Shown here: positions 63,623 to 64,000 of the stretch, in pieces
Position numbering within the stretch: the first letter of the stretch is position 1
Layout of the letters: each line of letters begins with the position of its first letter
Assembly: GCF_916858675.1 (NCBI RefSeq)
Contig: NZ_CAKASM010000006.1
Location: forward strand, 62,001-126,000
Reading direction: 5' to 3'
Source of the DNA: Sphingomonas sp. Leaf21
Lineage (GTDB): Bacteria; Pseudomonadota; Alphaproteobacteria; Sphingomonadales; Sphingomonadaceae
DNA: 64,000 nucleotides
Notes under the pieces: generated by a model
Seen by the model: the letters and a program-made list of their open reading frames with translations, nothing else
What the model was told of the DNA's origin: nothing
Database searches by the model: none
Program-made: the position numbers and the translations under genes

Positions 63623-64000
63623 GTGTCTCCTGAAAGTCGCAACGACAGCCCCGCCACCACCAGGTCGGTCGCGTCGCAGACCCGCGCCAGCCGCTGGTTG
63701 AGCGTGCCTTGCGCATCTCGGAAGCGCCGGGCCAGCGCATTGTCGGGGACGATGCCGAAGCCGACCTCGTTGCTGACCAGCACCACCGGGCCTGCTGCGT
63801 CATCGAGGGCGGCGACCAGCGCCTCGGACGCGGCCGTCAGGTCCGCCTCGCCCAGCAGCAAATTGGTGAGCCACAAGGTCAGGCAGTCGACCAGGACCAC
63901 CCGGTCGGCGCGGCCATGTTCGCGGATCGCTTCGGGCAGAGCGAGCGGGGCCTCCACCGTGGTCCAGCGCGCGTCGCGGTCGGCGACATGGCGTGCGATC
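63619..64000 (-). CDS. cobU: Adenosylcobinamide kinase / cobinamide-phosphate guanylyltransferase, partial
   Basis: CobU (CobP) phosphorylates adenosylcobinamide and adds GMP in lower-ligand assembly. About 126 C-terminal residues are visible, with RWTTVEAPLALPEAI, VVLVDCLTLWLTNLLL, VVLVSNEVGFGIVPDNALARRFRDAQG (read in parts) and LNQRLARVCD. The frame stays open to base 64000, so the N-terminal P-loop part lies outside the window; the GTG at 63957 is internal. Further cob genes (cobS, cobT, cobQ, cobD, cobV and others) are expected beyond. Confidence 0.94.

Overview
This window reads as a chromosomal segment of an alphaproteobacterium of the Sphingomonadales, most likely Sphingomonas or a close relative. 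The signs are high GC, an F0 ATP synthase cluster with separate b' and b subunits, a GcrA cell-cycle regulator, an Oar-type TonB-dependent receptor, the bamD-recN-ligA gene order, and many short GC-rich palindromic intergenic repeats. The genus is inference; the gene families are read from the translated sequence.

Layout. Bases 1-2011 hold the 3' part of the F0 operon (atpB partial, atpE, atpF', atpF). Then come a Gdx-type SMR exporter and uvrC (to 4754). An AT-rich stretch (about 4990-6350) carries one unrecognised membrane-anchored protein and looks foreign. Next are recO, leuB, a GT2-GtrA glycosyltransferase facing a PMT-family transferase, and a secreted GH35 beta-galactosidase behind a GntR-like operator (to 12861). 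A three-unit tandem repeat array follows, then a small lipoprotein, metZ-apaG-LysR, hslO and argD-argF, a helical TonB-C-like protein, parE and an outer-membrane barrel protein (to 24166). Then come gcrA, an orphan ABC-2 permease, a structured RNA leader with queC-queE, a LytTR two-component pair, a large TonB receptor, ligA, recN, bamD, manA, an S41 protease, a GT4 glycosyltransferase, a Mth938-like protein, secF-secD-yajC, tRNA-Pro(GGG) and an RlpA-like lipoprotein (to 47112).

The last 17 kb is an aerobic cobalamin locus. One cobalamin riboswitch precedes a NiCoT cobalt/nickel permease. A second precedes cobW-cobN-cobG-cobH-cobI-cobJ-cobL-cobE-cobM-cobB-cobA-cobF. cobK is embedded on the opposite strand, and cobO and cobU converge from the far end. 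Together these encode cobalt uptake, corrin ring building from uroporphyrinogen III through precorrins, a,c-diamide formation, cobalt insertion (CobN; CobS and CobT are not in view), adenosylation, and the start of nucleotide loop assembly.

The most unusual feature is the invasion of this locus by GC-rich palindromic repeats. About 270 bases of them sit in frame inside cobN and can fold into a three-way junction. A four-unit array supplies the C-terminus of cobF. A second candidate novelty is the leader before queC-queE, where an aptamer-like fold and an 11-bp terminator stem compete for the same bases.
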